Positions 1-42,729 of a stretch of 64,000 nt of DNA are shown here, piece after piece (the stretch's first letter is position 1; each line of letters begins with the position of its first letter). The position numbers and the translations under genes are program-made. The stretch comes from Stercorarius parasiticus (Eukaryota > Chordata > Aves > Charadriiformes > Stercorariidae). A model generated the notes under the pieces. It made no database searches. It was not told the DNA's origin and saw only the letters and a program-made list of their open reading frames with translations. Location of the stretch: NCBI GenBank assembly GCA_013396915.1, contig VWZL01000013.1:297579-361578 (forward strand). Reading direction: 5' to 3'.

Positions 1-3000
1 TTTTCAAGTCTGTAAATGTAAACAAAGTTTTATACAAACTTCTGAAGAAAGTCCTGATTGTTGAAAGATACTGATCCATTAAAGCAGCACTCAGTGTGTC
101 TTGCATGCTCAGTGAGTTTACTCCAGAGCTGAAGGGGCCTAGGTAAACTCTTTCCTTTCAACATTGAAGGGCTGCATACATGGGGTAACTTTACCAGTAG
201 GCTAATTCTTAGCTGTGCTTCAAATTTAAAATCTTTTTTCCTGTCTGCTTTAGCTGTTTATTAATCACTCTGTGAAATGAAACCTTCAAGTCATGTAGTA
301 CAAGGAAAAACAAGTATTACGTTTGTCTGAAAAGAGAGTTAATAATCCTTACACTAGAATATTTTGATTTAAGAGCTCTAGCTAGTGCATGTGGAGACTG
401 ATGCGAGTGGTCAGTTCGTGTTCATAAGTTTTTCCTTTATTTTATGGAACTAGTTCTAGGAGACTTAACAGTGTTATTCAGAAAATATAATACCTAATTT
501 TGAAATAGAATATACCCAGGATTTCAGTTATGTCATAATTCTTTGCTACTTGTATTTTTAGGTAAAGGTTTACTTCACTTTGAAACTGAACAGAGTACCT
601 GTATCAGTCACGCTTCTTAATTTCCATTTTCCCTCGTATATCAGATGTACATGGGAAGATCTGCCATCCTGTCATTGTAGGACTCTTCAAAACCTTAAAG
701 TTATTTCAAATAGTGCAGCTGTGGGTACTTTGAAGCTAAAATTTGAAGTAAGGTTACTAAACTTAATAAATATAAACTGTATGTAAATAGTATAGTGCAT
801 CTATAGCATACCAGTTTATTAACTGGTAGAACTGCAAGTATTGTACGAATATTCTTTGGCTGGTCTGTGTTGCTTTTTGTTTAACTACTGTGTTGGCAAC
901 TGCCAAGTTTTCATTTGTACTTCTGAAGTTCTCAGGAACTCCATTTTGGAAGAAGCATAAATACATTTAATGCACAACAATTGTACTGGTTATATGGCAA
1001 TTATTTTTCAGTGAGACAGCAAGCCTATCTCAGGTATTTTGGGGAAGGGAGGATTGGGGGAAATGGTGGTTTTAAGAAGATAAAGATACAGTACTAAAAA
1101 AAATTAGTATGTAATACTCTGCCTGTGATATCCAGCACTGGTCAAATCTCAAGTATTACGTGTTAGTTATAGAATTCAGCTTTTTATTTTTATTTTTTTC
1201 CTTTTTTTGTGAGATAGATGACTTGTTTTGGTTCCCCCTTGGTCTGCTTACATCACAGACAGTTGTGTAGGCAATCTCTCTGTCTGTCTGAAAAAGATAT
1301 ATGCAGAAGTAAAGTCTGTGGCGCATGAACTTCTTTATTGGACTGCAGCAAGTGTGTCATTAGGGAGCTGTTAGTGTAAAAGCTGATTGCCCTGCAGGCA
1401 TTCACAGGCTGCTTTGGAGCAGAGCGGCGTTTTTGTAGAAAGCCAAGACCAGTTAGTCAAGTACAGTGGCCTGTAAGTTGCCTATTGCTGCCTCCCCAAA
1501 GAGCTAAAAGTTTTAGGTATTACAAAAAATGGAATGGCTTAGGACTTTGAAACAAAAAAGTAATTTTAAGTAAGTTCCTGTAAATAAATGAGTTAGAACT
1601 TCAGCCACAGCAATACAACTGTGGTCTCTCCTACCTGTATGTAAGAAAATAGATGATGAACTACTTGCCAGAGATTAGGGAGGCACGCTGCTGAAGAGAC
1701 TGCTTCTGAGAGAAGGTCCTAAGCCATCAGATAGGGATCCTGCTTTTGAGGGCTGTTTCTCTGGCAGCCAGGCATCCTGCTCAAGCCTTCTGCCTCCTAT
1801 CCCATCCTCACCTGACCTCAGACCCATGGCTATGTGTATGAATGTTTCCTTTGAAAACAGCTGCTGCATAAATTATTTGACAGAATTTTGGCATCAAGCA
1901 CTTTATGCACCATCATTTTCTGAAGAAAGCGTTCTTTGTCATCTTTCAACAATTGCGTTATTTGTTGGCTTCTGTGGCATAACTGGAAACATGGATGATA
2001 CTGATTTAAAAATCTGAACTGCCTTGTAGTGAAATGAATTGAAATCACGGTTCTTCGTTTCAAGAGAACTCTTGAAGTTCCAGATGATTTTTTTGTTTGT
2101 TTGTTTGTGATGTGGAGCCTGCTGATATTTCGGTGATTTGGTCCAGAGTCCAGATTACTGCACATGCTGTGAAGGTCTCGAGTGCTGGAGTGTTGTAGCA
2201 GTAGGAGCTCTGCAAAGTCACAGCCCTGCTAATTCTGACTTGGAAGGGGCACCTTTGGGAACTGAAATGCCAAAGTGATGAGCCTTTATGTCTAGTAGGT
2301 CACAAGTTGGTTTTAGAATGCAGGAAGCAACAGGGATATCATTCCCAATCCCAGTTGGCTGGGTTTTTTTTCCCCCCTCTATTTGCAATGCCATTTCATG
2401 TGAGTGTTAAGGTAAAGGTAAGTCTAAGTAATGAATTGTTTCAAAGATAAAAATTTAGTAAACTGATATGGCTGCATCCACTAAATAGAAATGTATCGGA
2501 TACACGTAAGTAGCAGAAGTGAACTCCCACTCCATTAATAATAGTGGTGATGCACAATATTTTGCCTGGCAGTGATTTTTGGTTTCTTTTGGCCAAATAT
2601 TTTCCTTGTATTTGTTCTGTTTCGTTAATGTTAGCTGGTGCCAATAATTGGGAAAGATAGGGTGTTATTTTTCTCTTCAGTGCTTACTTGATTTCAATTT
2701 TTGCACAATTTTAAGATTCTGAAATTCTTTTTTATATAGATGTAGTAAATTGTTGCAGTGCTTTCGTGTGAATATACTGTTTTGAAATTGCATAACGTTT
2801 TGAGTATGAAAGCATGTAGACATAGGCTGATTTTTGCACTATATATTAAATGGAAACAATGGTCTGTGAATTTAAGTTGTAGACCCTATCAGTTGAGTTT
2901 GATTTTGTTTTTTTCCTTCCTTATAATACAGCCCAAGGATTTTAAGATCTGAACTAGAAATAAGTTCGGTGTAGTTGGCTCTAAATTTATTAAATTTATT

Positions 3001-5788
3001 TCCTTTTTTTGGAAGAAATGATAGATTTTTTTAAATTTTGTTTTTACTCTAGTAAACAAGTAATAGCCAAGGTATTACAGCAAACACTTCCAACAACAAA
3101 TACCTTGGCTATTACTTGTTTTGCATAGCTATTTTTTTTTTCTGTTGCTTGTGTACTGTGATAATTTATCAGGCCCTCGAGATCTGTGGGGCTGACAGTG
3201 GAACTTAATTTTTATTGAGTTTTGCACAAGAGGATTCTTACTTTTAGCTGATAGCTTTGTTTTATTGCATGTGAACAATAAATGTTAATTCTGTAAACTC
3301 ATTTAGATTACATGTCTACCAATTGTGATTTGATGACATAGACTTATCCTGTAAAACTTTGTAGTCATGTTTCTGATTTTAAAAATTACCTTCAGATTTT
3401 AAAATGTGTTTTCAAATAAGTAATTTAGGGTTGGCTGATAGTAGTTTAACAAAATTTTTGGGTAAAACCCAAAGCAAAAAGTTGGGACATATTTATGGAA
3501 AAATTTGCAATGATAATATGTATGAGGGTATGACAGTCATTTTAGAAAGTGATAGACGTGGTCTGTCTTAGAAAGACCTCAGAAAGTAATCAGTTGTTAA
3601 CACAGATCTCGGCCTTGTGCCATATGCTCTCATTTGTCTTCTGGAGACTTGACTTACTTATCAGTTACCTCACCATACCCCTTCTTTTCAATGGTAATAT
3701 AACTGTAAGACATAAAAATAGTTGTACTACTTTCTGTTCCTTTTAGAAATGTTGAGTTGGCACGCTTATAAAATGGTGGATGAGAATCTAATTCAGCTTT
3801 TGCATCGTTAATTAAATGAGTTTATCTCTAGGGCTTCAATCTGCCTTCAGTTTTGCAAGCAATGAGCCTCTACAGTCAAAAAGGTGAACACAGGGATTAC
3901 TACAGTTCAGAATCCTGCTTACTGTTACTAGAGCGAAGCTTGTTTTGCTTTTTACTACTCTCTTGATTTTTTTCTGAGGAGTACATTAGGGAAAGCGGGG
4001 AGAACAGAGGGCAATCTCTTCTCTGAACTGGAAATGTACTGTCAAATTTTGTCAAAAGCCAGTGTTGTAAGCTTGCAAGCACCCTCCCCTTCCCACTCTC
4101 CCCCCCCGCCAAAAGCTTTTTTGGTTAAAAAAAGAGGGGGGAGGGAAGGAAACTGCAGAAAAGTGTATTCATATTTTTCCAGAATATATGGAACAATATC
4201 TTAGAATAGTAGTCTTACTGGTACTGTCCAATACTTTAGAATATCTTCCGTAATTAAAAAAAAATCTACTGAATGTCTTTATGCTAGGCAAATGAAGTAT
4301 TATACCTTTATAGTTGTGCTACGTTAATTATATCATAATGAATATAACTTAAAGATACTGTTTTAATTTTTTTCAGGCTGATTTTTCATTAAAGAAAATT
4401 TGCTCCATATCTGCATTATACCATTAGATGTCTCTTTCTGTTATCCTTAGGCTTTACATTCATTTTTCTTTACCAGCCAACACTGATGCTTCTTGAATTG
4501 TGTTTTCATCCTTTATCTCTCTTTTTCCAGTCTGTCTTTTCAAACATACTTCTACAGATTAGAAGAAGAAATAAAAATGAAATGCTAGTGCACCTTAGGT
4601 TGCTGTGCAAATGTTTCTGATATTTACTGTATTTTTTTATCGACAAGAAGCAAAGAAAAATAACATCTTTTGTGAATATATATAACAGTACTTTATATTT
4701 GGATTCTTCTTTATGAATGAGAAAGCATTTATACAAAAGCTTGCTTTTGATAAATGAATTACTCTAAATATTTTGCTTTTCTCCTTGTATTTTGTTAAGC
4801 ACTTATGAATATTTTATTCATCTGATGCAGTTATGGAGTTATAATACTAGTATCATGGATTGTTCTGACTAGTATGTCACTTTCATTTTTCTTAGTATAA
4901 ATGTAATTCCAGTTAATATTTTTGAAAGCAATGCCATCTTTGGTACTCTTTGCAGATAAGCAGCAGGACTGATTCATGGAAGTCATTACTTAAAAAGTGT
5001 GAGAGAAGGTGACTAGCTGCTTATACTTTCTGAGTTAGAATGAATCTGAAAGGAGGCAGGATGCTATCTACCAATAACATTGCAAGCATATTTTTTTCAA
5101 GGCATAAAAACTTTTTTGGGACGGAACACAATAGTGAAAACTTTCATTACCACGTAGACATAACGTACAGCCTTTCTGCTTAAAAAAGAAAAAGAAATAT
5201 CTATTTTAAGCAGAGCAGATTTTTTCCCTTTTTTTTTTTTTTCGCTGTGATGGTATACTTGCATTTCTCTTCATTTGGGAAAAAAAACCATATCATTCCT
5301 TCACTGAGAGAAGCAGATGCTTTTATAGACGTGAAATAGTCTTAATGCTTTAAAACTGTGTTACATTTTTTCTTTGTTTTCATGATGTTTCAAGTTTGAC
5401 TAGAGTTGACAGATTAAATTGCAGCTTTGGGGTTCCTTGTACAAATTTTGTTTCTTTGTAAATAATGTTAATGGTTTTTAATATTAGAAGATGTCTGATA
5501 TAAAAAGTTTTTTTTTAAAAAATTTAGCACGTGGGGAACTGTTGTCTCTTTATTCTGACATTAGTGGATTAATATTCTACAAAAAATAGAAAGGAAGTTA
5601 CCACTTAGCCAATACCAGAATCTACAGGTTTCTAACTTAATTGCTTTTTATGTCATCTACTGAAAAGTATATTTTGTACATGTAGAGCACTTGTTTACCT
5701 GCTTTGGAATTTGCACTATTTGCTGTGATGTATGTGAACTTTGTTTTCATTAATTTAAAAACAACACTTTTAATTTTGTTTTTGACAG
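1..5788 (+). other. RDX: Probable RDX intron 1 (noncoding)
   Basis: AT-rich sequence ending in a good splice acceptor (TTTTGACAG, last base 5788) directly before the exon that holds the RDX start codon. Family knowledge: the first RDX exon is untranslated and lies far upstream, so this is most likely the 3' part of intron 1. No exon, promoter or RNA gene can be supported here. Contents seen: a TTTG simple repeat at about 2090-2108 and a perfect inverted repeat at 3054-3121. Open frames are short and look random. Confidence 0.6.
3054..3121. repeat. Perfect 23-bp inverted repeat (hairpin, 22-nt loop)
   Basis: Left arm 3054-3076 begins AAACAAGTAATAGCC. Right arm 3099-3121 is its exact reverse complement, ending GGCTATTACTTGTTT. 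The loop is 22 nt (3077-3098). The match stops abruptly at both ends and no target-site duplication is obvious. Size and pairing resemble a short pre-miRNA or siRNA-like hairpin, a tiny MITE, or a local inversion-duplication; the sequence does not decide between them. Confidence 0.9.
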
Positions 5789-5848
5789 AAGGGGACAAAG
5801 AGTTTGTAGAAGACTTAAGTGGACAAGTGACTAAAGAAAACAAGAAAA

Positions 5849-37240
<31,392 letters not shown>

Positions 37241-38811
37241 GAGCTGTTACTTTGCATATATGTTCCTCGTAAAGCTGAACCACCAACAGAGAAAAAAAGC
37301 AGGCCTTTGCAGATTTGATGGATTGCACCCCACTTTGCCAAAGCACTTAATACCAGTTTGACTACAGTGGCTAGAAGACAAATTTAGGGGAACCTATTCA
37401 ACAGTAAGGCAGTCTGTCATCCCTAGCTTTTTGGAGGGGGGAGGGTGTGGAGAATAATAGCAGGTTTTTTTCCCCATCATGTTTTCAGTTTCATTGTTTC
37501 GTATTTTTTTTCTTTGGAAACTGATGTGAAGTATATACTGACTGACAAGTGTATGTATTGCTTAAACATTAAGAAATAGAAAGAAGAATGGAACTGAACC
37601 TAAACTGGATAGGTACTATTTCAGTATGAAGTTTGAAATTACATTTTTCAATGTAGCTACACCATTAAGAGTTTGATATTGCTGACTTCGAGTTTCGTTT
37701 TTTTTTTCCTCCCAAGTGAATTTCTTTGGTGTTTCATGTCCTGTCATCATTGATGGTTTTCTTTGCCTACCTGTTCACAAAGGTCTGGATGGCAGGTGGT
37801 AGTTCCAGGAAATATTTTTAAATGGAACACTACCTGTGGGCAGCACGTGGCTGCTGATAGGCTTGAATTAAGTATTGCTTTTCCTAGGTGATTCTTTTAG
37901 ATGCGCAAAATGTTCTAATGCAGCAAAGGGGGGGGGAAAAAAAGCCACAAAAACAAAGCTTCATGTGCTATTTGCTTGTAATTATTTTATTTGCAATAGG
38001 GAGACCTGGACCTTTCTGGCAAGGGAGCATATGAAAACATCAGTCCCAGGGAGGGGACAGTATCCTACCTCACTACTATATACATGATGACTGGTCCTTC
38101 AAACACCGTGAAAAAAGCTGTTTAAACTGACTATCACTACACCGTGATATCATAGAATGCTAGGAGCCCTTACTCCTAGGATTTTGTTTTATTTTAAAAT
38201 GCATTTATAGTGCTAAATACTGTCTAACTGCCTTTTGTTGAGTTTAAATTGTAAAAGCATCTTGTGTGTTTTAAAGCTGTAACCTGTCACTGGTATACTA
38301 TCTCCTGGGAGGGGTGTAGAATGTGCATGTGAGTTAGGCTGTTTTGGGGTTTCCAAATACAAAACAAAAGTTCCCAGAATTGGAGTAAAACTGTTTGTAG
38401 CTTCAGTTTTCAGTGAAGCTAGTATTTTAATTGTCATATCTGATGTCAGATCATTGTTATTAAGTCCTTTCCCCCTTGAAAAGGAGACGTGCTTTTTTGA
38501 GAAATTTGCTTAGAAATTGAACTTTAGAAATAACTTCAGTTAATGTGGACTGCAGTTGTTTATCCTGTTCCAGTACCCTAGTAAATATCTACAGTGGAAG
38601 AACCCTGCTTTCTCTGAGGATGGTTCAGCTCTTTTCTGTTTGATATTATGCACTCATAAATTTACACTTATCTATTAAAATTTGCCATTTTATTAAACAT
38701 TTTTTTCATGCACAATAGATACAAATTTCTTATGAACAGTCCTACTAAGTTGTTTTTTTTTTTTTTTATTTTGTGGAGTTAAAGGTTGGCTATGTGGGGT
38801 GACATCATGAA

Positions 38812-38822
38812 AATAAAATAAA
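38812..38822 (+). terminator. RDX: Tandem AATAAA polyadenylation signals (candidate proximal)
   Basis: AATAAAATAAA contains two overlapping AATAAA hexamers about 1.6 kb after the RDX stop. May drive a shorter 3' UTR form. Confidence 0.45.
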
Positions 38823-39451
38823 GATACATTAATATATTTTTGGTTTGTGGGCCTAAACATATCTGGTTGACCTTGAAGACTGATGTGCAGATGGTGTGCA
38901 CGTGCTTCAAAATGCTGCTTGGTGGAAGCTGGTGTTTCTACTTGCAGTGCATTGTAAGAACAGTTTTTTGTTTCACAGGCTTCATACACTGAAGCTTAAG
39001 CAAGTTTCTGAAGTATTCGAACAGTTCGCCGTAGCAGGTGAAATACTGTGCTTCCAGTGAGTTTTCATTTTTCCCTGGAAAGTGTGCACTAACACTGATA
39101 CATCAGTTTCAGTGCTGCGAAAAAATACCAGTAAAGTTTGCTGTTCATAAATCTACAATATAGAGAGTAGGGCTAAATGGATTAGATCCATTTATAAAGC
39201 TGTGTGCTTTTTTTTTTTCTAAACAACCAGGAACAACCATTTGTAATACGGATTTTCACAATGAACAAAGTGGTAATAGCTGCTGTCACCAGCAGTTGGG
39301 AACACTTACTGGTGCGGAAATACTAAGAATACATTTAATGATTACTTGGTGAAGTAATTTTCCACATGCTTTTTCCTTTAGCATCATGTTTTGTGTTGTA
39401 CAATTAAGCTACAATTACATCTACTATTTTGGATAACATTCATTGGTTAAC

Positions 39452-39457
39452 AATAAA
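39452..39457 (+). terminator. RDX: AATAAA polyadenylation signal (candidate distal)
   Basis: CAATAAAGAG followed by a GT/T-rich downstream element at about 39483-39512. Best candidate for the main RDX poly(A) site. Confidence 0.5.
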
Positions 39458-39480
39458 GAGATACAGTTAATTTCTCTGAG

Positions 39481-40289
39481 GTCCATTGTTGTTATTTAAT
39501 GTACTTTTTTGACAGCTCTGCTAAATGCACTGTAATAGCCTTTTTCCAGACCAGTGTATAAATTTTGATCATCTTTTGTTTCATGTTCTGGTCAAAATGA
39601 AATTTAAAAAAAAAAATATATTTCAAATTGTATTCTTAGAGAATGGTACTCTGCTTAAGAAATTAAGCACATACAGTTGGGAGGAAGCACTGTTGATTGT
39701 CAATTCAAACCAGCATGTGAATCATCAGAGCAAATTGACTTTCTGAGAACAGAGGGTGATTTTGCCACGTAAGAGCTCTATGGGTAATGTAAGAACTTTC
39801 AATCACTGCCTACATATTCCTTAGCCCCACGTTAAGTGAAATTTAGTTTAATAGGTCAATATCTTAAGCATTGAGAAACTTTGATGTGTGGGGTTTTTTT
39901 TTTTTTGATACCGCACATCATAGTGGACAGTGCTGTCAAATATATGCTTTATATAATGGCAAGTTCATGGGCTTTTTCACCTGGCTAATACACTTGGAGA
40001 TGGAAGGAACAGTCCCATATAAATAGGTATACAAATTAATCTGCTGAGCAGCACTCACGTAAATTAGACCTCCTCTCAGGTGACATTCCATTCTGTCTTG
40101 TACTTGTTTGGCCTTGCACTCAATACAAGCACATGACCCTTTTTGTTACTCTGCATGGCAGAATTGCTATGATGAATGTGTGTACTTGATTCTTTTTTAC
40201 CGTGCATATTTCTAGTTTTATACTTCTCTCTTCTTGGAGGCCCTCCTGCTGAAGCATTAGATTTGAGGTTTCTCGTTTGTTAGAGAGCT
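39481..40289. other. Intergenic (downstream of RDX), nothing recognised
   Basis: AT-rich sequence with a T run at about 39894-39906. No gene, RNA or named repeat seen. It may still be transcribed from RDX read-through. Confidence 0.6.
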
Positions 40290-41228
40290 TCTGCATGAGC
40301 ATCACAGCATCACAGAATGGTAGGGGTTGGAAGGGACCTCTGGAGATTATCTAGTCTAACCCCCCTGCCAGAGCAGGGTCACCTAGAGCAGGACAGAAAC
40401 ACATCCAGGTGGGTTTTGAATGTCTCTAGAGAAGGAGACGACTCCACCTCTCTTGGCAGCCTGTTTCAGTGCTCTGCCACCCTCAAAGTAAAGAAGTTTT
40501 TCCTCATGTTGAGATGGAATTTCCTGCATTCCAGCTTGTGCCTGTTGCCCCTTGTCTTGTTGCCANGCTTGTCCACCAGGCCTCCCAGGTCCTTCTCCGC
40601 AGAGCTGCTCTCCAGCAGGTCAGCCCCTGACCTGTACTGGTGCATGGGGTTATTCCTCCCCAGGTGCAGGACCGTAGCTGAGCTCCTCCCTAGTTGAAGG
40701 CCTTTGAACTTCATTAGGTTCCTCTCTGCACAACTCCCCAGCCTGTCCAGGTCTCGCTGACTGGCAGCACAGCCTTCTGGTGTGTCAGCCACTCCTCCCA
40801 GTTTTATGTCATCAGCAAACTTGCTGAGAGTATGCTCTGTCCCCTCATCCAGGTCATTGATGAATATGTTGAACAAGACTGGATCCAGTACTGACCCCTG
40901 GGGAACACTGATAGCTACAGGCCTCCAACTGGACTCAGCGCCGCTCATCACAGCCCTCTGAGCTCTGCCATTCAGCCAGTTCTCAATCCACCTCACTGTC
41001 CACTCATCTAACTCACAATTCCTAAGCTTCCCTATGGGGATGTTATGGGAGACAGGGTCAAAAGCCTTGCTGAAGTTGAGGTAGTCAATGTCCACTGGTC
41101 TCCCCTTATCTACCCAGCCAGTCATGCCATCATAGAAGGCTCTCAGATTGGTCAAGCATGATTTCCCCTCGGTGAATCCATGCTGACTACTCCTGATAAC
41201 CTTCTCTTCCTCCACGTTCTTAGAAATG
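40290..41228 (-). mobile_element. CR1 LINE, antisense, with partial reverse-transcriptase frame
   Basis: Reversed CR1 tail at the left edge (CATCACAGCATCACAGAATG, GTTGGAAGGGACCTCTGG). A 249-residue frame on the - strand (40466-41215) keeps reverse-transcriptase motifs: LNFSKAFD (motif A-like), [20 protein letters not shown], and FADD in place of the usual YxDD box. The frame crosses N 40566, where the CR1 order jumps (TTGCCA to GCTTGTCCACCAGG), so the open frame there is not real. 5'-truncated; catalytic activity is not expected. Confidence 0.95.
40566..40566. other. Single-N gap inside CR1
   Basis: As in the intron 4 CR1, this N joins parts of CR1 that are normally a few hundred bases apart, indicating a collapsed repeat at a contig join. 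Confidence 0.75.
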
Positions 41229-42541
41229 AGCCGGTCTGTACTTCAGAATATCGTGCTTGAAAGGGGAGGTAAGTGCTTTGAAAGGATTTTTTTAAAATAC
41301 GCTCTTGAGGTGGAGAGAAAAGGATTCCAAATAGTGGCAGTTTTACAGGCCAGACAATACAATCCCCCAGAATGCCTCAATATGAAAGAAGATATTCTGT
41401 CTTCTAGAAGTAGTCCCCTCTCCACATCAAAACCTACGTTTTCTGTTGATTGTACTCTTCGAGTATATGTTTCTTGTGTACTCTGTTTATTTTGTCCAAA
41501 ACAGAACAACCTAGTTTGGAAAGCATTATTGTACTTTTGCCTCTTCTTAAAACATGTTCTCTATGGCTGCTCAAGTAACCTGCGTAAGCACTGCTGAGGA
41601 AAAAGGAGGTTTGTTACAAATGAAATGTTTTAAACTTCTGAGGAGAAAGTACCTTGAATATATTTTCTTAATTTTTTAAAAGAACAGAGATTAAGATGGT
41701 TAGTTAAAACTTTTGCTTTGGAAAAGGAATTTTTATGCAAGCATTTTCCATGTCTGTTCACGTGTGGATCATCTAAAAAGTCTTGTTCTCCCCAAACCAT
41801 CAGATTCGTTTCAAGAATCGGGGATTTTAAGAAAAGGTGATGCATCCCAGTGGGACGAGGCTGTTGATGCTAGTGTTCATAAAGATACTTTCTAGGTAAA
41901 AATATCAACATAAGAAAATTGGAAGATTCCTTACACAGGAGCAAAGTTCACTTATTAATAGAAGCTGTCTCATACACTTAACGTAACGTGTCCTGGCTGG
42001 GCCTAAGATTTTCCTGGAAAATGTGATGTTGATGGATCAGCAAACAAACCGTGGTCGTTTCTTTGCTGCTCTGAGAGCGTATTCTGTTGTTTGTGCTGAG
42101 ACATGGGCAGTACTCGCCTCCTGGCCGAAACGCTGGGTGAAGAGTAATGGTTCATGACTATAAAGAAAAAAAAATCCAACCTCAAAACCCCAAACAAAAC
42201 CTTGTGGTGAGGTAGAATCCTTACCCGGCCCATTTATTCACTTGGGGTGAGGACTCCTTTTCAGCGTACTGTTGCAGTGTCTGTAAACTCACCGTGTGTG
42301 ACCAAGAATTTGTTTAGCAAATTCAACAGCCAACTCGTTGGAGGGAGTTGCACTTTTCATTTCACGGAGCTGAGCCCAGATCTATAGGCGTAGGCCAGTT
42401 ATTGTATTTTGGGTGGATTCGTGGAGTCTGTCGCTTGTGTTCGCTTTACTGTGTGCAGATTCTGAGATGATACATTGCTCCTGCGGAGTACAGTTAGATA
42501 AACTTTGACTTGTTTTGTTTTTTTCTCCCTTCACTGCGCAG

Positions 42542-42729
42542 GGATTGCTGACATACCAAATGTGGATGTTTCATTTAATGTGAATGAAGTGGACGCACCA
42601 AAGCCTCCAAAACCTCCCCCCAAAACTCCAATCCCAAACCATCAAATTTTTCACAAGAAGAGACCGCAGTATCTGCTGCAATATTCTAGATATTCAGGAA
42701 GAGACAGATTATGCCCATGTAGCTCATAG
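42542..42729 (+). other. Exon-like open segment, unrecognised
   Basis: Preceded by a strong acceptor (TGTTTTTTTCTCCCTTCACTGCGCAG shortened: pyrimidine tract ending CACTGCGCAG at 42541). One frame is open to 42729 and begins IADIPNVDVSFNVNEVD, then a proline/lysine stretch (PKPPKPPPKTPIPNHQ). Residues read like a real linker sequence, but I do not recognise the protein. The frame needs an upstream exon ending in phase 1, so it does not continue RDX exon 13 (phase 0) or the RDX stop-overlapping donor (which would give MDC then stop). Could be a terminal exon of an unknown transcript, a retrocopy fragment, or chance. Confidence 0.3.

Larger units (their letters stand above)
37241..39480 (+). other. 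RDX: RDX 3' UTR (probable extent)
   Basis: No intron boundary or recognised open frame follows the stop. AATAAA signals occur at 38812-38822 (two overlapping copies) and at 39452-39457. The latter is followed within about 40 nt by a GT-rich stretch (TTGTTGTTATTTAATGTAC), as expected for a cleavage site. The end is therefore placed near 39480, giving a UTR of about 2.2 kb. Inference from signals only. Confidence 0.6.

Noticed and set aside
547..748. Exon-like open frame with an acceptor-like TTTTTAG and a donor-like GTAAGG
   Set aside because: The translation has no recognised homology, the acceptor is weak, and nothing links it in phase to RDX. Intronic chance ORF is more likely.
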